Of a DNA stretch of 64,000 nt, positions 52,772 to 61,279 are shown piece by piece. The notes beneath the pieces were generated by a model, which was not told the origin of the DNA, did no database searches, and saw nothing but the letters and a program-made list of their open reading frames with translations. Position 1 is the stretch's first letter; every line of letters starts with the position of its first letter. Both the position numbers and the translations under genes were made by a program. This stretch comes from JACRIM01 sp038042195 (GTDB taxonomy: Bacteria; Planctomycetota; Phycisphaerae; UBA1845; UTPLA1): contig JBBTET010000040.1 in assembly GCA_038042195.1 (NCBI GenBank), positions 1 to 64,000 of the forward strand, written 5' to 3'.

Positions 52772-54273
52772 CAGAAGGCCCTCCATCCGCCGGCGGACTG
52801 CCAGGGGCTGGGGACACGACGCTCTTCTGTCGTCATCGCGTGACTCGCGCCCGACCCGTTGCGACCGGCCAGCGCGGCTGCCATCAGGGCCTCGTCGGGT
52901 ATGGTCGCAGCAGATGCGATCTTGTGTTCATCCAGGAACTGCGTGTGCAAACGGCCTGCGCGGAACTCCGCGTGATTCAGCACCTCGCACAGGAACTCGA
53001 TGTTCGTCGTGACGCCCATGACCACATATCGAGCCAGCGCCCAATCCATGCGGGCAATCGCCTCATCGCGCGTGCGGCCCCAGACGATGAGCTTCGACAG
53101 CATGGGGTCGTAATAGACGCTGACCTCATTGCCCTCGGCCACTCCGCTATCGACGCGGATATTCGGGCCGGACGGAGCGGCGTAATGTTCCAACACTCCG
53201 ACCGACGGCAGGAACCCGCGCGAGGCATCTTCCGCATAGATACGACATTCGAGCGCGTGGCCTTGTTGCCGCAGTTCGTCCTGCGTGAAGGGCAGCTTCC
53301 CACCGGCGGCGACAATCACCTGCGCCCGCACGAGGTCGTGGTGCGTGATCATCTCTGTGACCGGATGTTCGACTTGCAGCCGAGTGTTCACTTCGAGAAA
53401 GTAAAACCGCCCCTCGGCATCAACCATGAACTCGACCGTGCCGGCGTTGGTGTAGCCGATGGCCTTGGCAGCGCGGACGGCGGCCTCACCCATTTTGGCG
53501 CGAAGCTCGGGCGAAAGGGCCGGCGACGGGGATTCTTCGATGATCTTCTGATGGCGGCGTTGAATGGAACACTCGCGCTCGAACAGATGGACGACGTTGC
53601 CGTGCGAATCGCCGAAGATCTGGAACTCGACGTGGCGCGGGCGGGTGATGTACTTCTCCATGAAGACGCGGCCATCGCCGAATGCTGCGTTGGCCTCGCG
53701 CTGAGCCGCTTCAATGGAGGATGCGAGGTCTCGCTCTTGATGAACAACGCGCATGCCCTTGCCGCCGCCGCCTGCCGCGGCCTTGATGAGGACGGGGTAG
53801 CCGATCTTCGCGGCTTCTTGCTTGATCGTGTCGATGCCGAGCGTCGCGTCGCCGCTCCAACCGGGCACGACCGGCACACCGGCGGCGATGAACTTCTCCT
53901 TGGCGATGATCTTGTCGCCCATGTCGCGGATGACGTCGGGCGAGGGACCGATGAAGGTGATGCGAGCATCAGCGCAGGCAATTGCGAAGTCCTCATTCTC
54001 CGAGAGGAAGCCATAGCCGGGGTGAATCGCGTCGACGCCGTGCTCCTCGGCGAGGGCGATGATCTTGTCGTAGCGGAGATACGTCTCTGCGGAGGTGTTG
54101 CCAGGGAGCGGGTAGGCCTCGTCCGCCACCTGTACATGAAGCGCGCGGCGGTCAGCATCGGAGTAGACGGCAACGGAAGTGATGCCCATCTGTTGTAGGG
54201 TCTGGGCGATCCGCACGGCAATCTCGCCGCGATTGGCGATGAGGACTTTCTTGAACAACGATTCGCCCCTCAT
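52771..54273 (-). CDS. Biotin carboxylase subunit (methylcrotonyl-CoA carboxylase alpha-like)
   Basis: A 500-residue ATP-grasp enzyme that carboxylates the biotin of the adjacent carrier. It shows FKKVLIANRGEIAVRIAQTL, IHPGYGFLSENEDFAIAC, the ATP-binding glycine loop KAAAGGGGKGMRVVH, ECSIQRRHQKIIEESPSP, FLEVNTRLQVEHPVTEMIT and GHALECRIYAEDASRGFLPS. It ends near residue 450 of the usual carboxylase domain plus a short tail (RRVPSPWQSAGGWRAF), with no biotinyl domain. Leucine-pathway neighbours make methylcrotonyl-CoA the likely substrate. Its start overlaps the hydratase stop by four bases. Confidence 0.92.
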   Translation of the reverse strand: MRGESLFKKVLIANRGEIAVRIAQTLQQMGITSVAVYSDADRRALHVQVADEAYPLPGNTSAETYLRYDKIIALAEEHGVDAIHPGYGFLSENEDFAIACADARITFIGPSPDVIRDMGDKIIAKEKFIAAGVPVVPGWSGDATLGIDTIKQEAAKIGYPVLIKAAAGGGGKGMRVVHQERDLASSIEAAQREANAAFGDGRVFMEKYITRPRHVEFQIFGDSHGNVVHLFERECSIQRRHQKIIEESPSPALSPELRAKMGEAAVRAAKAIGYTNAGTVEFMVDAEGRFYFLEVNTRLQVEHPVTEMITHHDLVRAQVIVAAGGKLPFTQDELRQQGHALECRIYAEDASRGFLPSVGVLEHYAAPSGPNIRVDSGVAEGNEVSVYYDPMLSKLIVWGRTRDEAIARMDWALARYVVMGVTTNIEFLCEVLNHAEFRAGRLHTQFLDEHKIASAATIPDEALMAAALAGRNGSGASHAMTTEERRVPSPWQSAGGWRAF

Positions 54274-55052
54274 CCCGCCCAGTTCGGTTTGCGTTTTTCA
54301 AGAAACGACTTCAAGCCTTCTTGGCCCTCGGCGGTGACGCGGATGCGGGCGATCTGCTGCGTGGTATAAGACTGCACGTCGTCCCATGATTGGCCAGCGA
54401 CGTGACTGAGTATCTGCTTGCAGGCGGCGATGGCGGCGGGGCCATTGGCAATCACACTCTCGGATACCTTTGCGAGCCAGGCGTCGAGCTGCTCTGGTTG
54501 ATCGACGACGTCGTTAATAAGACCGATCCGTTTTGCCTCGGCTGCGTCGAATCGCTCGGCGGTCAGGGCGTAGCGCCGCGCGGCACTGCTTCCGATCTTC
54601 TCAAGGACAAACGGCGAGATCACGGCGGGGACGATTCCGAGTTTCACTTCGCTCAGACTAAAGCTCGCATTCGCCGACGCGACGGCCATGTCGCACGCCG
54701 CGATCAGACCGACTCCGCCACCCAGGGCCGCACCGTGGATGCGGGCGATGACCGGCTTGGGGCATTCGCGGATGGCGCGGAGCATGCGGGACAGGACATT
54801 GGCGTCGGCCACGTTCTCATCGAACGAGTAGCCGACCATTCGCCTCATCCAATGGATGTCGGCCCCAGCGCAGAAGCTCTTGCCTTCGGCGGCCAGCACA
54901 ATGACGCGAACGTCCGGCGAAATCGCCAGCGATGCGAAGGTGTCGGCGATCTCCTTCATCATGTCGTCGTTGAAGGCGTTGTGCAGGTCGGGTCGGCTGA
55001 GGGTGACGGTGGCGACGGACTGGGCGATCCGTATTTGGATGAATTCCGGCAT
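54270..55052 (-). CDS. liuC: Enoyl-CoA hydratase family, probable methylglutaconyl-CoA hydratase
   Basis: A 260-residue crotonase from ATG 55052 (after CGGAG); the longer frame is a proline-rich shadow. It shows the oxyanion-hole segments EGKSFCAGADIHWM and IHGAALGGGVGLIAACDMAV, then FSLSEVKLGIVPAVISPFVL. The glutamate of LSEVKLG lies where active-site acids occur in this family. Context in a liu-type operon suggests 3-methylglutaconyl-CoA hydration to HMG-CoA. It is the first gene of the block and is divergent from the sppA gene; isovaleryl-CoA dehydrogenase and the carboxyltransferase beta subunit are not beside it. Confidence 0.85.
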   Translation of the reverse strand: MPEFIQIRIAQSVATVTLSRPDLHNAFNDDMMKEIADTFASLAISPDVRVIVLAAEGKSFCAGADIHWMRRMVGYSFDENVADANVLSRMLRAIRECPKPVIARIHGAALGGGVGLIAACDMAVASANASFSLSEVKLGIVPAVISPFVLEKIGSSAARRYALTAERFDAAEAKRIGLINDVVDQPEQLDAWLAKVSESVIANGPAAIAACKQILSHVAGQSWDDVQSYTTQQIARIRVTAEGQEGLKSFLEKRKPNWAG

Positions 55053-55210
55053 GGGCAAGGCTCCGGGAGCGAATCGTATCGGATCGAAGGGGGCGAGGAA
55101 ACACAGCGGTGGCGGCGGCGGTGAGGCCTGCTCTTGCCTGACGGCGGATTCAGACGATTCAGTATGCAAGTCCCGCATCGCACGGTCGGGCATATTGGAG
55201 ATACATCGCC

Positions 55211-56197
55211 GTGACCATACTTCAACGTTTATGCTTTCTCGCGTTTCTGATCTCGCCAATCGCTTGCAATCCGACCGGAAGCTTCAAGATCACGGCCATG
55301 CCGCGCGATCTCACCGTTGAGGAGGAAATCGTCACACGAGCACCAGGCTGGACCAGCGATCGGATCGCCGTGATAGACGTTTCCGGGGTTCTCATGAATG
55401 CGCACATGCCCGGCCTGTTCAGCGAAGGCGAGCACCCGGTCAGCTTCACGGTCGAGAAGCTCACGGTCGCCGCGGAGGATCGACGCGTAAAGGCCATCGT
55501 GCTGCGAATCAATTCGCCCGGGGGCAGCGTGACCGCGAGTGATTCGCTCTATCAAGAGGTGCTGGCGTTCAAGAAAAAGACGGGCAAGCCTGTGATCGCG
55601 TATTTCCAGGATGTCGCGGCGAGCGGGGGGTACTACATGGCCTGCGCGTCCGACGAGATCATGGCCCAGCGGACCAGCGTCACCGGGTCCATCGGGGTGG
55701 TCATGCAAATGATGGATTTATCGCGCTTGATGAGTGTGGTCGGTATTAGTGCAGACGCAATAACTTCCGGGGAGTTCAAGGATGCCGGGTCTCCATTTCG
55801 GCCCATGAAGGCGGACGAGAGAAAGGTTTTTCAGGGGCTGGTGAATGGGTTCTATCAACAGTTCGTGGCGGTGGTGGCCGCCGGCCGGCCAAAATTGACG
55901 CGGGATCAAATCCTAAAACTAGCTGACGGAAGGGTTTATACCGCAGAACAGGCTCTCGAATTCGGCCTCATCGATCGGATCGGCACCCTCACAGACGCCA
56001 TCGAAACCGCTAAAAACAGGGCTGGAATCAAGGCCGCCAACGTAGTCATGTACCACCGCCCCCTCGATTGGACGCCCAATATCTATGCTACAGGGCCGGG
56101 TTCGACCCCCCAGGCGATCAATCTTTTCAACGTAAATCTGCCTTCTTTCTGGACACGGCAGCCCCGTTTCATGTATATTTGGACAGTAGAAGGCTAG
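55211..56197 (+). CDS. sppA: S49 signal peptide peptidase (SppA-like)
   Basis: A 328-residue S49 serine peptidase with GTG start. A hydrophobic leader (LCFLAFLISPIAC) anchors or lipidates it. IAVIDVSGVLMNAHMPG opens the domain, INSPGGSVTASDSLYQEVLA follows, and the catalytic serine is in DVAASGGYYMACASDEI. The partner lysine is in TSGEFKDAGSPFRPMKADE. This is the short form of SppA (about 300 residues, one catalytic domain, which would oligomerise). It degrades cleaved signal peptides in the membrane. Divergent from the liu block. Confidence 0.92.
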   Translation: MTILQRLCFLAFLISPIACNPTGSFKITAMPRDLTVEEEIVTRAPGWTSDRIAVIDVSGVLMNAHMPGLFSEGEHPVSFTVEKLTVAAEDRRVKAIVLRINSPGGSVTASDSLYQEVLAFKKKTGKPVIAYFQDVAASGGYYMACASDEIMAQRTSVTGSIGVVMQMMDLSRLMSVVGISADAITSGEFKDAGSPFRPMKADERKVFQGLVNGFYQQFVAVVAAGRPKLTRDQILKLADGRVYTAEQALEFGLIDRIGTLTDAIETAKNRAGIKAANVVMYHRPLDWTPNIYATGPGSTPQAINLFNVNLPSFWTRQPRFMYIWTVEG

Positions 56198-56353
56198 GAT
56201 CCTCTGTGGCGGCCTCGATTTCAGCCGGGATGGTTCCATCTCGCGGCGCAGTGAATTGCATATCCGCTGCTTGCCGACCGGTTGATTGCGAAGCACGAGT
56301 CAAACGCCACGGCTGATCCAATGGTGGATTCGCCTTTCGTGGGAGCGGTCTTC

Positions 56354-57313
56354 ATGCCGCTACGGATCAAGTGTGGACATTGCACGCGCGAGCTGCATCT
56401 TGACGATGCATTTCGCGGAGTCGGCTGTCGCTGCCAGCATTGCCGCGCCTACATGCGCGTGCCGGCCGCGCCGCAGCCCGCCGTGCGCCCATCCGCTCGA
56501 CCGGCCCATCCGCCTCTCGTCGCCACTACATCGCCCGCCACTTACAAGATTTCATCCGCCGGCGCGACTCAACCTCGCAGCGCCGGTTGGATCTATTTGA
56601 CCCGGACGAGATCGTTGATTGCCGCCGGGTTGGTGCTGCTGCTGTCGGGCGGCGGTTATCTCACCTGGTCGCTCACGCGAAACCGTGCGACCCCCCAGTC
56701 GATCCAGATCGCCGACCTAGCCTCGCAGCGGTCGTCGGTCTCGAAGGGGGAGCGCGCCGGTTTCTCCAAGGCCGCGCAACTCAATGCAGCCGGCCACCCG
56801 ACCTATTTCGGCGTGCCGGTGGAGGGCAACGTCGTGGCCTTCGTGATCGACGGCGACCCGGCGATGGGGCCATACATGGGCCAGTTGTCATCGCTGACGA
56901 ACTCGGTGGGCCAGGCATTGGCGTTGGCGGATCGCCGTTTCGGCATCGTGAAGCCGGCGTTGCGATCACGGTTTACGCTGATGGATGTGGCCGAGCGGAC
57001 GCCGGTGCTGGAAGGTGCCGAGACGACGCTTTCGCCGCAACTGCCCAGCGAAAAGACGGACTTCGTGCAGTCGCTGTCCGTTGCCGCGAATTGGTATGCC
57101 GATCAGGTGTTCCTCGTGCTGGCGAAGCCGTTGGATGCCCGTGAGATTGAACAGTTGACCCAGAGCGCCGAGCAAACTGGTGCCATCACACACGTCATCG
57201 CGCTGGGGGCCGCGGCCCAGCAAGACCTCTCACAAATCGCCCAAGCCACCGGCGGTACGTTCATTCCATTGAACGACACCGAATTGTCCGAGTTCGTCGC
57301 CGACCCGAACTAA
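56354..57313 (+). CDS. Zinc-ribbon membrane protein with alpha/beta extracytoplasmic domain
   Basis: About 319 residues from ATG 56354 (after GGGAG); the frame opens at 56282. It begins with a two-CxxC zinc ribbon (IKCGHCTRELHLDDAFRGVG, then CRCQHCRAYM). A Pro/Ala/Ser-rich linker follows, then one membrane helix (SLIAAGLVLLLSGGGYLTWSL). The last 200 residues alternate strands and helices in a VWA-like order (VEGNVVAFVIDGDPAMGPYM, VFLVLAKPL, ITHVIALGAAAQQDLSQIAQ, ATGGTFIPLNDTELSEFV). The MIDAS is incomplete (DGDPAM). Such ribbon-helix proteins recur in planctomycetes; role unknown. Confidence 0.7.
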   Translation: MPLRIKCGHCTRELHLDDAFRGVGCRCQHCRAYMRVPAAPQPAVRPSARPAHPPLVATTSPATYKISSAGATQPRSAGWIYLTRTRSLIAAGLVLLLSGGGYLTWSLTRNRATPQSIQIADLASQRSSVSKGERAGFSKAAQLNAAGHPTYFGVPVEGNVVAFVIDGDPAMGPYMGQLSSLTNSVGQALALADRRFGIVKPALRSRFTLMDVAERTPVLEGAETTLSPQLPSEKTDFVQSLSVAANWYADQVFLVLAKPLDAREIEQLTQSAEQTGAITHVIALGAAAQQDLSQIAQATGGTFIPLNDTELSEFVADPN

Positions 57314-57366
57314 GCAATCCATTTCCGCCCCAGAGAATAAGTTCCCAGTAGTCTTGAGGTGCGCAG

Positions 57367-57397
57367 AAAAAACGGCTCACCAGCGTATGGCGAGCCG
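57367..57397 (-). terminator. Rho-independent terminator of the cytochrome gene
   Basis: On the minus strand CGGCTCGCCA and TGGTGAGCCG pair (one C-A mismatch) around a short loop and are followed by TTTTTT (57372-57367). It lies 30 bases after the cytochrome stop. Confidence 0.85.
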
Positions 57398-57426
57398 CTT
57401 GATTTCATGATTTGTTTGCGATCGAG

Positions 57427-57840
57427 TTATTTCTTTTCGAATTGGTCATGGCAGGCACCGCACGTTTTCCCGATGGCGTTGACCAAGTCCTTCGCGCCTT
57501 TTTCGTCCTTCTTCTTGATGAGGCCGGCCAACTCGACGCATTGTGATGACATCGTGGCGGCAAATCCGTGATAGGCGGCATCGTCTTTCTGGTAGTGGTT
57601 CACGTTGGCACACTCGGCCAGCATCCATGCACAGACCTCGCCACTCTCCCAGTCCTTTTCACCAATTGCGGACTTGATGTCGCCCATGAGCTTCTTCTGG
57701 CCGTGCATCAGGTGCTCGGTCGTTTGCACGGGCTTGAACGCCTTTACACCGCCGGTTGACTTCGGTTCGGCCGAGACCCAGAGGCTCGCACCGAGGACCA
57801 CCGCGAATGCACCACACAAAACTGTCCATCGTCGAGTCAT
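57427..57840 (-). CDS. Exported c-type cytochrome, class II-like
   Basis: A 137-residue protein with a signal peptide (VLCGAFAVVLGASLWVSAEP). The mature part is all-helical and ends with the heme motif CGACHDQFEKK. A C-terminal CxxCH after a four-helix-bundle sequence is the class II (cytochrome c-prime/c-556-like) arrangement. ATG start after GGAGGAG, terminator downstream, and a 14-bp palindrome 29 bases before the start. A periplasmic electron or gas-binding role is likely; partner unknown. Confidence 0.82.
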   Translation of the reverse strand: MTRRWTVLCGAFAVVLGASLWVSAEPKSTGGVKAFKPVQTTEHLMHGQKKLMGDIKSAIGEKDWESGEVCAWMLAECANVNHYQKDDAAYHGFAATMSSQCVELAGLIKKKDEKGAKDLVNAIGKTCGACHDQFEKK

Positions 57841-57868
57841 TGGTTCACTCCTCCAAAGGGATTGTCAG

Positions 57869-57882
57869 TTGGCTGCAGCCAA
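57869..57882. promoter_or_regulatory. 14-bp palindrome upstream of the cytochrome gene
   Basis: TTGGCTGCAGCCAA is perfectly self-complementary and lies 29 bases upstream of the minus-strand ATG at 57840, where a repressor or activator site would act. No cognate regulator is in the window. Confidence 0.35.
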
Positions 57883-58005
57883 TACACTTGGCGGCACCAG
57901 AAGATTAACCGGACCAGGCCGATTCGTCTCACACGGGCTGTTGCCATCATCCGCCCACGGCAATCTCGTGGCCCCAGTTCCCGATCTCGCCTACCATTTT
58001 GACCT

Positions 58006-59235
58006 ATGCAACTTCTCGTCTTTGAAGATGCCGGGTATGTGAATCTGCTGCCGCTGGTGTATTCGCGGGCGACGTTCAATCTCCGCTGCGGATACGATAA
58101 TCTCCTTGCCAAGATCGAGACCGCCGTTGGGCGTACCGCCGAGTCCATCATGGTTCGCAAAGCCCTCGCCCCGGTCATGGCCGAGCGACAGACGCGCCGA
58201 GTGAATCAACCGGCGATCACCGATGATCAGCTTTGGATCAACGGCCGGCTCCTGTTGCGTCAGGCAATTGACTTGCCTCCGCAGTCGGCGGCTTGGCGCG
58301 GTGATACGCTTCTGGCGGCGCGGGTGGATCGAACCACCGGGGCGCAGTTGACGCTGGACGTCTTGATGGATGCCCCGAAGCTGCGGGGGGTGCTGACGAA
58401 TTACCGCGAGATGGCGCTTCCCGACGACGCGGCCCTACTCGTGGACTACCCGTGGCAACTGATTCAGGAAAACGGCGCGGAGATCGTGCGGCAGTCACAT
58501 GGGCGGCAGTTCAGCGTGGACGGGCGAATTTATGACGGTGCCCATCTCATCACGGAGCATCCCATTCACGTCGGCACCGGCTCCAAGATCAAGCCGGGGG
58601 CCGTCCTCGACGCCGAGACAGGCCCGATCTGGATCGGCGACAACGTGACCATTCATCCGGGCGCGGTGGTCAGCGGTCCCTGCTTCATCGGCGACGGCTG
58701 CATAGTACGGCCCGGTGCATCTATCTCTTCCAGCAGCATCGGCATGGTCTGCAAGGTCGGCGGCGAGGTCGAGGGCACCATCTTCCACGGCTACACCAAC
58801 AAACAGCACGACGGATTTCTCGGCCACAGCTACGTCGGTGAATGGGTGAACCTCGGGGCCGACACGGTCGGCAGCGATTTGAAGAATACCTATGGCAACG
58901 TGACGGTCCCGTTGAACGGTCGCAACGTGGACAGCGGCCAGATGTTCGTCGGGGCCATGATCGGCGATCACACCAAGACGGCCATCGGTACACGGCTGCC
59001 GACGGGCTGTGTGATCGGGTATGCGTGCAACGTGGTTTGTGGCGGCTTCGCACCGAAGTTCGTGCCCAGCTTTTCGTGGGTGACGGAAAAAGGGCTTGAG
59101 ACGAACAATCCACAGAAGGCGTTAGCCGTCGCGCGGACGGTAGTAGCGCGCCGCAACAGGACGTACTCTAAACATGAAGAGGCGTTGTTTATGTCGATCC
59201 AGGCAGCGTCGGCGGGGATCGAACACCAAGGTTGA
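58006..59235 (+). CDS. Putative sugar nucleotidyltransferase with left-handed beta-helix (GlmU-like)
   Basis: A 409-residue protein. The N-terminus (MQLLVFEDAGYVNLLPLVYS, then ATFNLRCGYDNLLAKIE) matches the GlmU_N2/putative sugar nucleotidyltransferase family rather than classical GlmU. From about residue 180 hexapeptide repeats build a left-handed beta-helix (IGDNVTIHPGAVVSGPCFIG, GCIVRPGASISSSSIGMVCK). It continues FHGYTNKQHDGFLGHSYVGE, NLGADTVGSDLKNTYGNVTV and GAMIGDHTKTAIGTRLPTGC. These enzymes are thought to activate or acetylate a sugar for envelope glycans; the substrate is not predictable. Confidence 0.85.
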   Translation: MQLLVFEDAGYVNLLPLVYSRATFNLRCGYDNLLAKIETAVGRTAESIMVRKALAPVMAERQTRRVNQPAITDDQLWINGRLLLRQAIDLPPQSAAWRGDTLLAARVDRTTGAQLTLDVLMDAPKLRGVLTNYREMALPDDAALLVDYPWQLIQENGAEIVRQSHGRQFSVDGRIYDGAHLITEHPIHVGTGSKIKPGAVLDAETGPIWIGDNVTIHPGAVVSGPCFIGDGCIVRPGASISSSSIGMVCKVGGEVEGTIFHGYTNKQHDGFLGHSYVGEWVNLGADTVGSDLKNTYGNVTVPLNGRNVDSGQMFVGAMIGDHTKTAIGTRLPTGCVIGYACNVVCGGFAPKFVPSFSWVTEKGLETNNPQKALAVARTVVARRNRTYSKHEEALFMSIQAASAGIEHQG

Positions 59236-59256
59236 ATTAGAGCGTTTTTCGTGCGA

Positions 59257-59319
59257 CTGGAGCGGTTATTGTGGTACCGGCGTCTCGCCGGTACGCACCG
59301 CCGAGACGGCGGTGCCACA
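59257..59319. repeat. Second copy of the TGTGGCAC/GTGCCACA palindromic repeat
   Basis: Arms 59270-59292 and 59297-59319 (23 bases each) are inverted copies with three mismatches around ACGC, and ACTGG...GGTT precedes them as in the 490-555 element. It lies between a plus-strand gene ending at 59235 and a minus-strand gene ending at 59349, where it could serve both as a terminator. Confidence 0.7.
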
Positions 59320-59348
59320 GCGCAGCGATACATGTGAGCGCAAAAGTT

Positions 59349-60125
59349 CTAGCGTGAAGCGATTCGCTGGCCGTCGTAAGCCAGAGCCATCCCAACCGGC
59401 AACTCACGATTTGTCGCCTCATGCCCCAACTCGTGGGCGATGTGCGTGAAGAAAGTCTCCCGCGCCCCGATGCGACGGGCGTGATCCACGGCTTGTTCGA
59501 GGTTGAAATGCGTCGGGTGCGGCCGCTTGCGCAGGGCATCGAGGATCAGCACATCTAAGCCTTCCAAGAGCGTCCACGACTCGCGCGGTATCTCACTCAC
59601 GTCGGTGCAATAGGCGAATCGCCCCACCCGAAATCCCAGCACCGGCATTGAACCATGCAGTAAGGGGATCGGTGTGATCGTCGTGCCGCCGACCTGGAAG
59701 GGGCCGTCGATCTCGCGCAGGACCAGTTGCGGCTTGGACGAGGGATAGTCGGGGTCGTCTTCAAATGCGTAGGCGAACATCGTTCGCAGTCGATCCAGCG
59801 TCTCTGGTTGGCCGTGGCAGGGCAGCGGGGCATTCTGAATCCAGTTGAAGCGGCGGAGGTCGTCGAGACCGGCGAGGTGGTCGATGTGGTGGTGCGTGTA
59901 GAGCACAGCATCGACCCGGCGCACGTCATTGGCGATGCACTGAAGGCGAAGCTCGGGCGAGGTGTCGACGAGCAGGCACTCGTCACCGGACTCAATAATA
60001 ATACTCGGCCGAGTCCGCTTGTCGCGTGGATCGGTCGACGTGCAGACCGGGCAATCGCAGGCGATCATGGGGACGCCGTGGGAGGTGCCGGAGCCGAGGA
60101 CAGTGATCTTGATTTCCGCGCTCAT
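59349..60125 (-). CDS. PhnP-like MBL-fold hydrolase
   Basis: A 258-residue metallo-beta-lactamase-fold enzyme. It begins ITVLGSGTSHGVPMIACDCP and has a CDCPVC metal- or structure-binding pair, both as in PhnP-type cyclic phosphodiesterases. Metal ligands are visible in YTHHHIDHLAGLDDLRRFN (HxHxDH), LLHGSMPVLGF, YCTDVSEIP, ILDALRKRPHPTHFNLEQAV and FFTHIAHELGHE. It probably hydrolyses a cyclic phosphate or similar small substrate in the cytoplasm. It stands alone on the minus strand and is divergent from the L,D-transpeptidase gene. Confidence 0.88.
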   Translation of the reverse strand: MSAEIKITVLGSGTSHGVPMIACDCPVCTSTDPRDKRTRPSIIIESGDECLLVDTSPELRLQCIANDVRRVDAVLYTHHHIDHLAGLDDLRRFNWIQNAPLPCHGQPETLDRLRTMFAYAFEDDPDYPSSKPQLVLREIDGPFQVGGTTITPIPLLHGSMPVLGFRVGRFAYCTDVSEIPRESWTLLEGLDVLILDALRKRPHPTHFNLEQAVDHARRIGARETFFTHIAHELGHEATNRELPVGMALAYDGQRIASR

Positions 60126-60241
60126 TCGAGCGGAGATTATACGGCGTCCGACGAGGCAGGATTGGAGCCGTCATCCGCCGGCGCGTTGGATGCCGATACA
60201 TACAGACCCGCCCATTGGGATTGACCGCGCGAGTTTACACC

Positions 60242-61243
60242 ATGTTTGAAGCCATTCGATTTGTTACGGCACTAGTTGTTATTTTCGGAGTTCCACCGAA
60301 ACCGAAGACCGTCGCCAAGCGAACACCCTCACCTAGCGTCACGACAGTCAAGGCTGACGACGCGCGAATCGCCGTGGCCGACCCAGTCGCGTGGCAGGCG
60401 GCGTTGGATCGCGCCGGGTTTTCGCCGGGCGTGATCGACGGTCGACTCGCGAAGAAAACAACGATTGCACTGGGGGCGTTTCAACGGGCCAACGGATTAC
60501 CAACCACCGGCCGACCGGATGACGCGACGCGACGCGCCCTCGGCATGGATCAATCACCTTCAACAACGGCGTACACCATCTCAACGGACGACGAGCGACT
60601 CGTTGGTCCGTGGCCGAAGACGTGGCACGAGAAAGCGAAGGCGAAGTTACTGGGTTACCACTCACTGTCAGCGCTCGTCGCCGAGCGAGGGCATTGCTCG
60701 CGCGACCTCCTCCAACGGCTGAATCGCAAGCTGAACCTCGACCGCATCAAGGCGGGTGACTCGCTGCTTATTCCAAACGTTGCGTCCCCGAGCGCGACAT
60801 CGCGCGCCGCCTCCATCGAGATCGACTTCACCGACAAGATCGTCTACCTTCTCGACAAACAGAAGAGCGTCGTCGGCCTGTATCACTGCTCCATCGCCAA
60901 AGACAAGTCCAAGCGCCCGTCGGGCGCGTGCCGGGTGAAGGTCGTGAAGGAGAACCCGGAGTATCTCTTCGACCCGGCCAAGTGGCCCGAGGTGAAGAAC
61001 GTGAAGCGAAAGCTCCTCATCCCGCCCGGCCCGCGCTGCCCCGTCGGCCTCTGCTGGATCGGCCTCTCACTGGACGGCTACGGCATCCACGGCACGCCCG
61101 AACCGGAGCTGATCGGCAAGACCGGCTCGCATGGGTGCTTCCGGTTGACCAACTGGGACGCGGTGGAACTCGGCAAACGAATCCGGGTGGGAACGCCGGT
61201 GCGGTTTGTGGAGCGGTCTGCACTCCTGGCGCAACGAATGTAG
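60242..61243 (+). CDS. L,D-transpeptidase (YkuD) with peptidoglycan-binding domain
   Basis: About 333 residues from ATG 60242; a short N-terminal hydrophobic stretch (FVTALVVIFGV) suggests export. A PG_binding_1 domain lies at about 50-105 (DRAGFSPGVIDGRLAKKTTI, FQRANGLPTTGRPDDATRRA). A LysM-like region follows (TWHEKAKAKLLGYHSL to AGDSLLIPNV). The YkuD domain runs from IEIDFTDKIVYLLDKQKSVV to the end, with the catalytic cysteine in SHGCFRLTN and GIHGTPEPELIGKTG. It forms 3-3 cross-links or links proteins to peptidoglycan, implying that this organism has a peptidoglycan wall. The longer frame from 60215 adds nine residues. Confidence 0.9.
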   Translation: MFEAIRFVTALVVIFGVPPKPKTVAKRTPSPSVTTVKADDARIAVADPVAWQAALDRAGFSPGVIDGRLAKKTTIALGAFQRANGLPTTGRPDDATRRALGMDQSPSTTAYTISTDDERLVGPWPKTWHEKAKAKLLGYHSLSALVAERGHCSRDLLQRLNRKLNLDRIKAGDSLLIPNVASPSATSRAASIEIDFTDKIVYLLDKQKSVVGLYHCSIAKDKSKRPSGACRVKVVKENPEYLFDPAKWPEVKNVKRKLLIPPGPRCPVGLCWIGLSLDGYGIHGTPEPELIGKTGSHGCFRLTNWDAVELGKRIRVGTPVRFVERSALLAQRM

Positions 61244-61279
61244 AATGATCCATCGGTCATTTTTCATTAGGCCCATCGC

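Noticed and set aside
52840..54198. 452-residue plus-strand frame opposite the biotin carboxylase gene
   Set aside because: Shadow of a highly conserved ATP-grasp gene; no motif, start signal or neighbour supports it.
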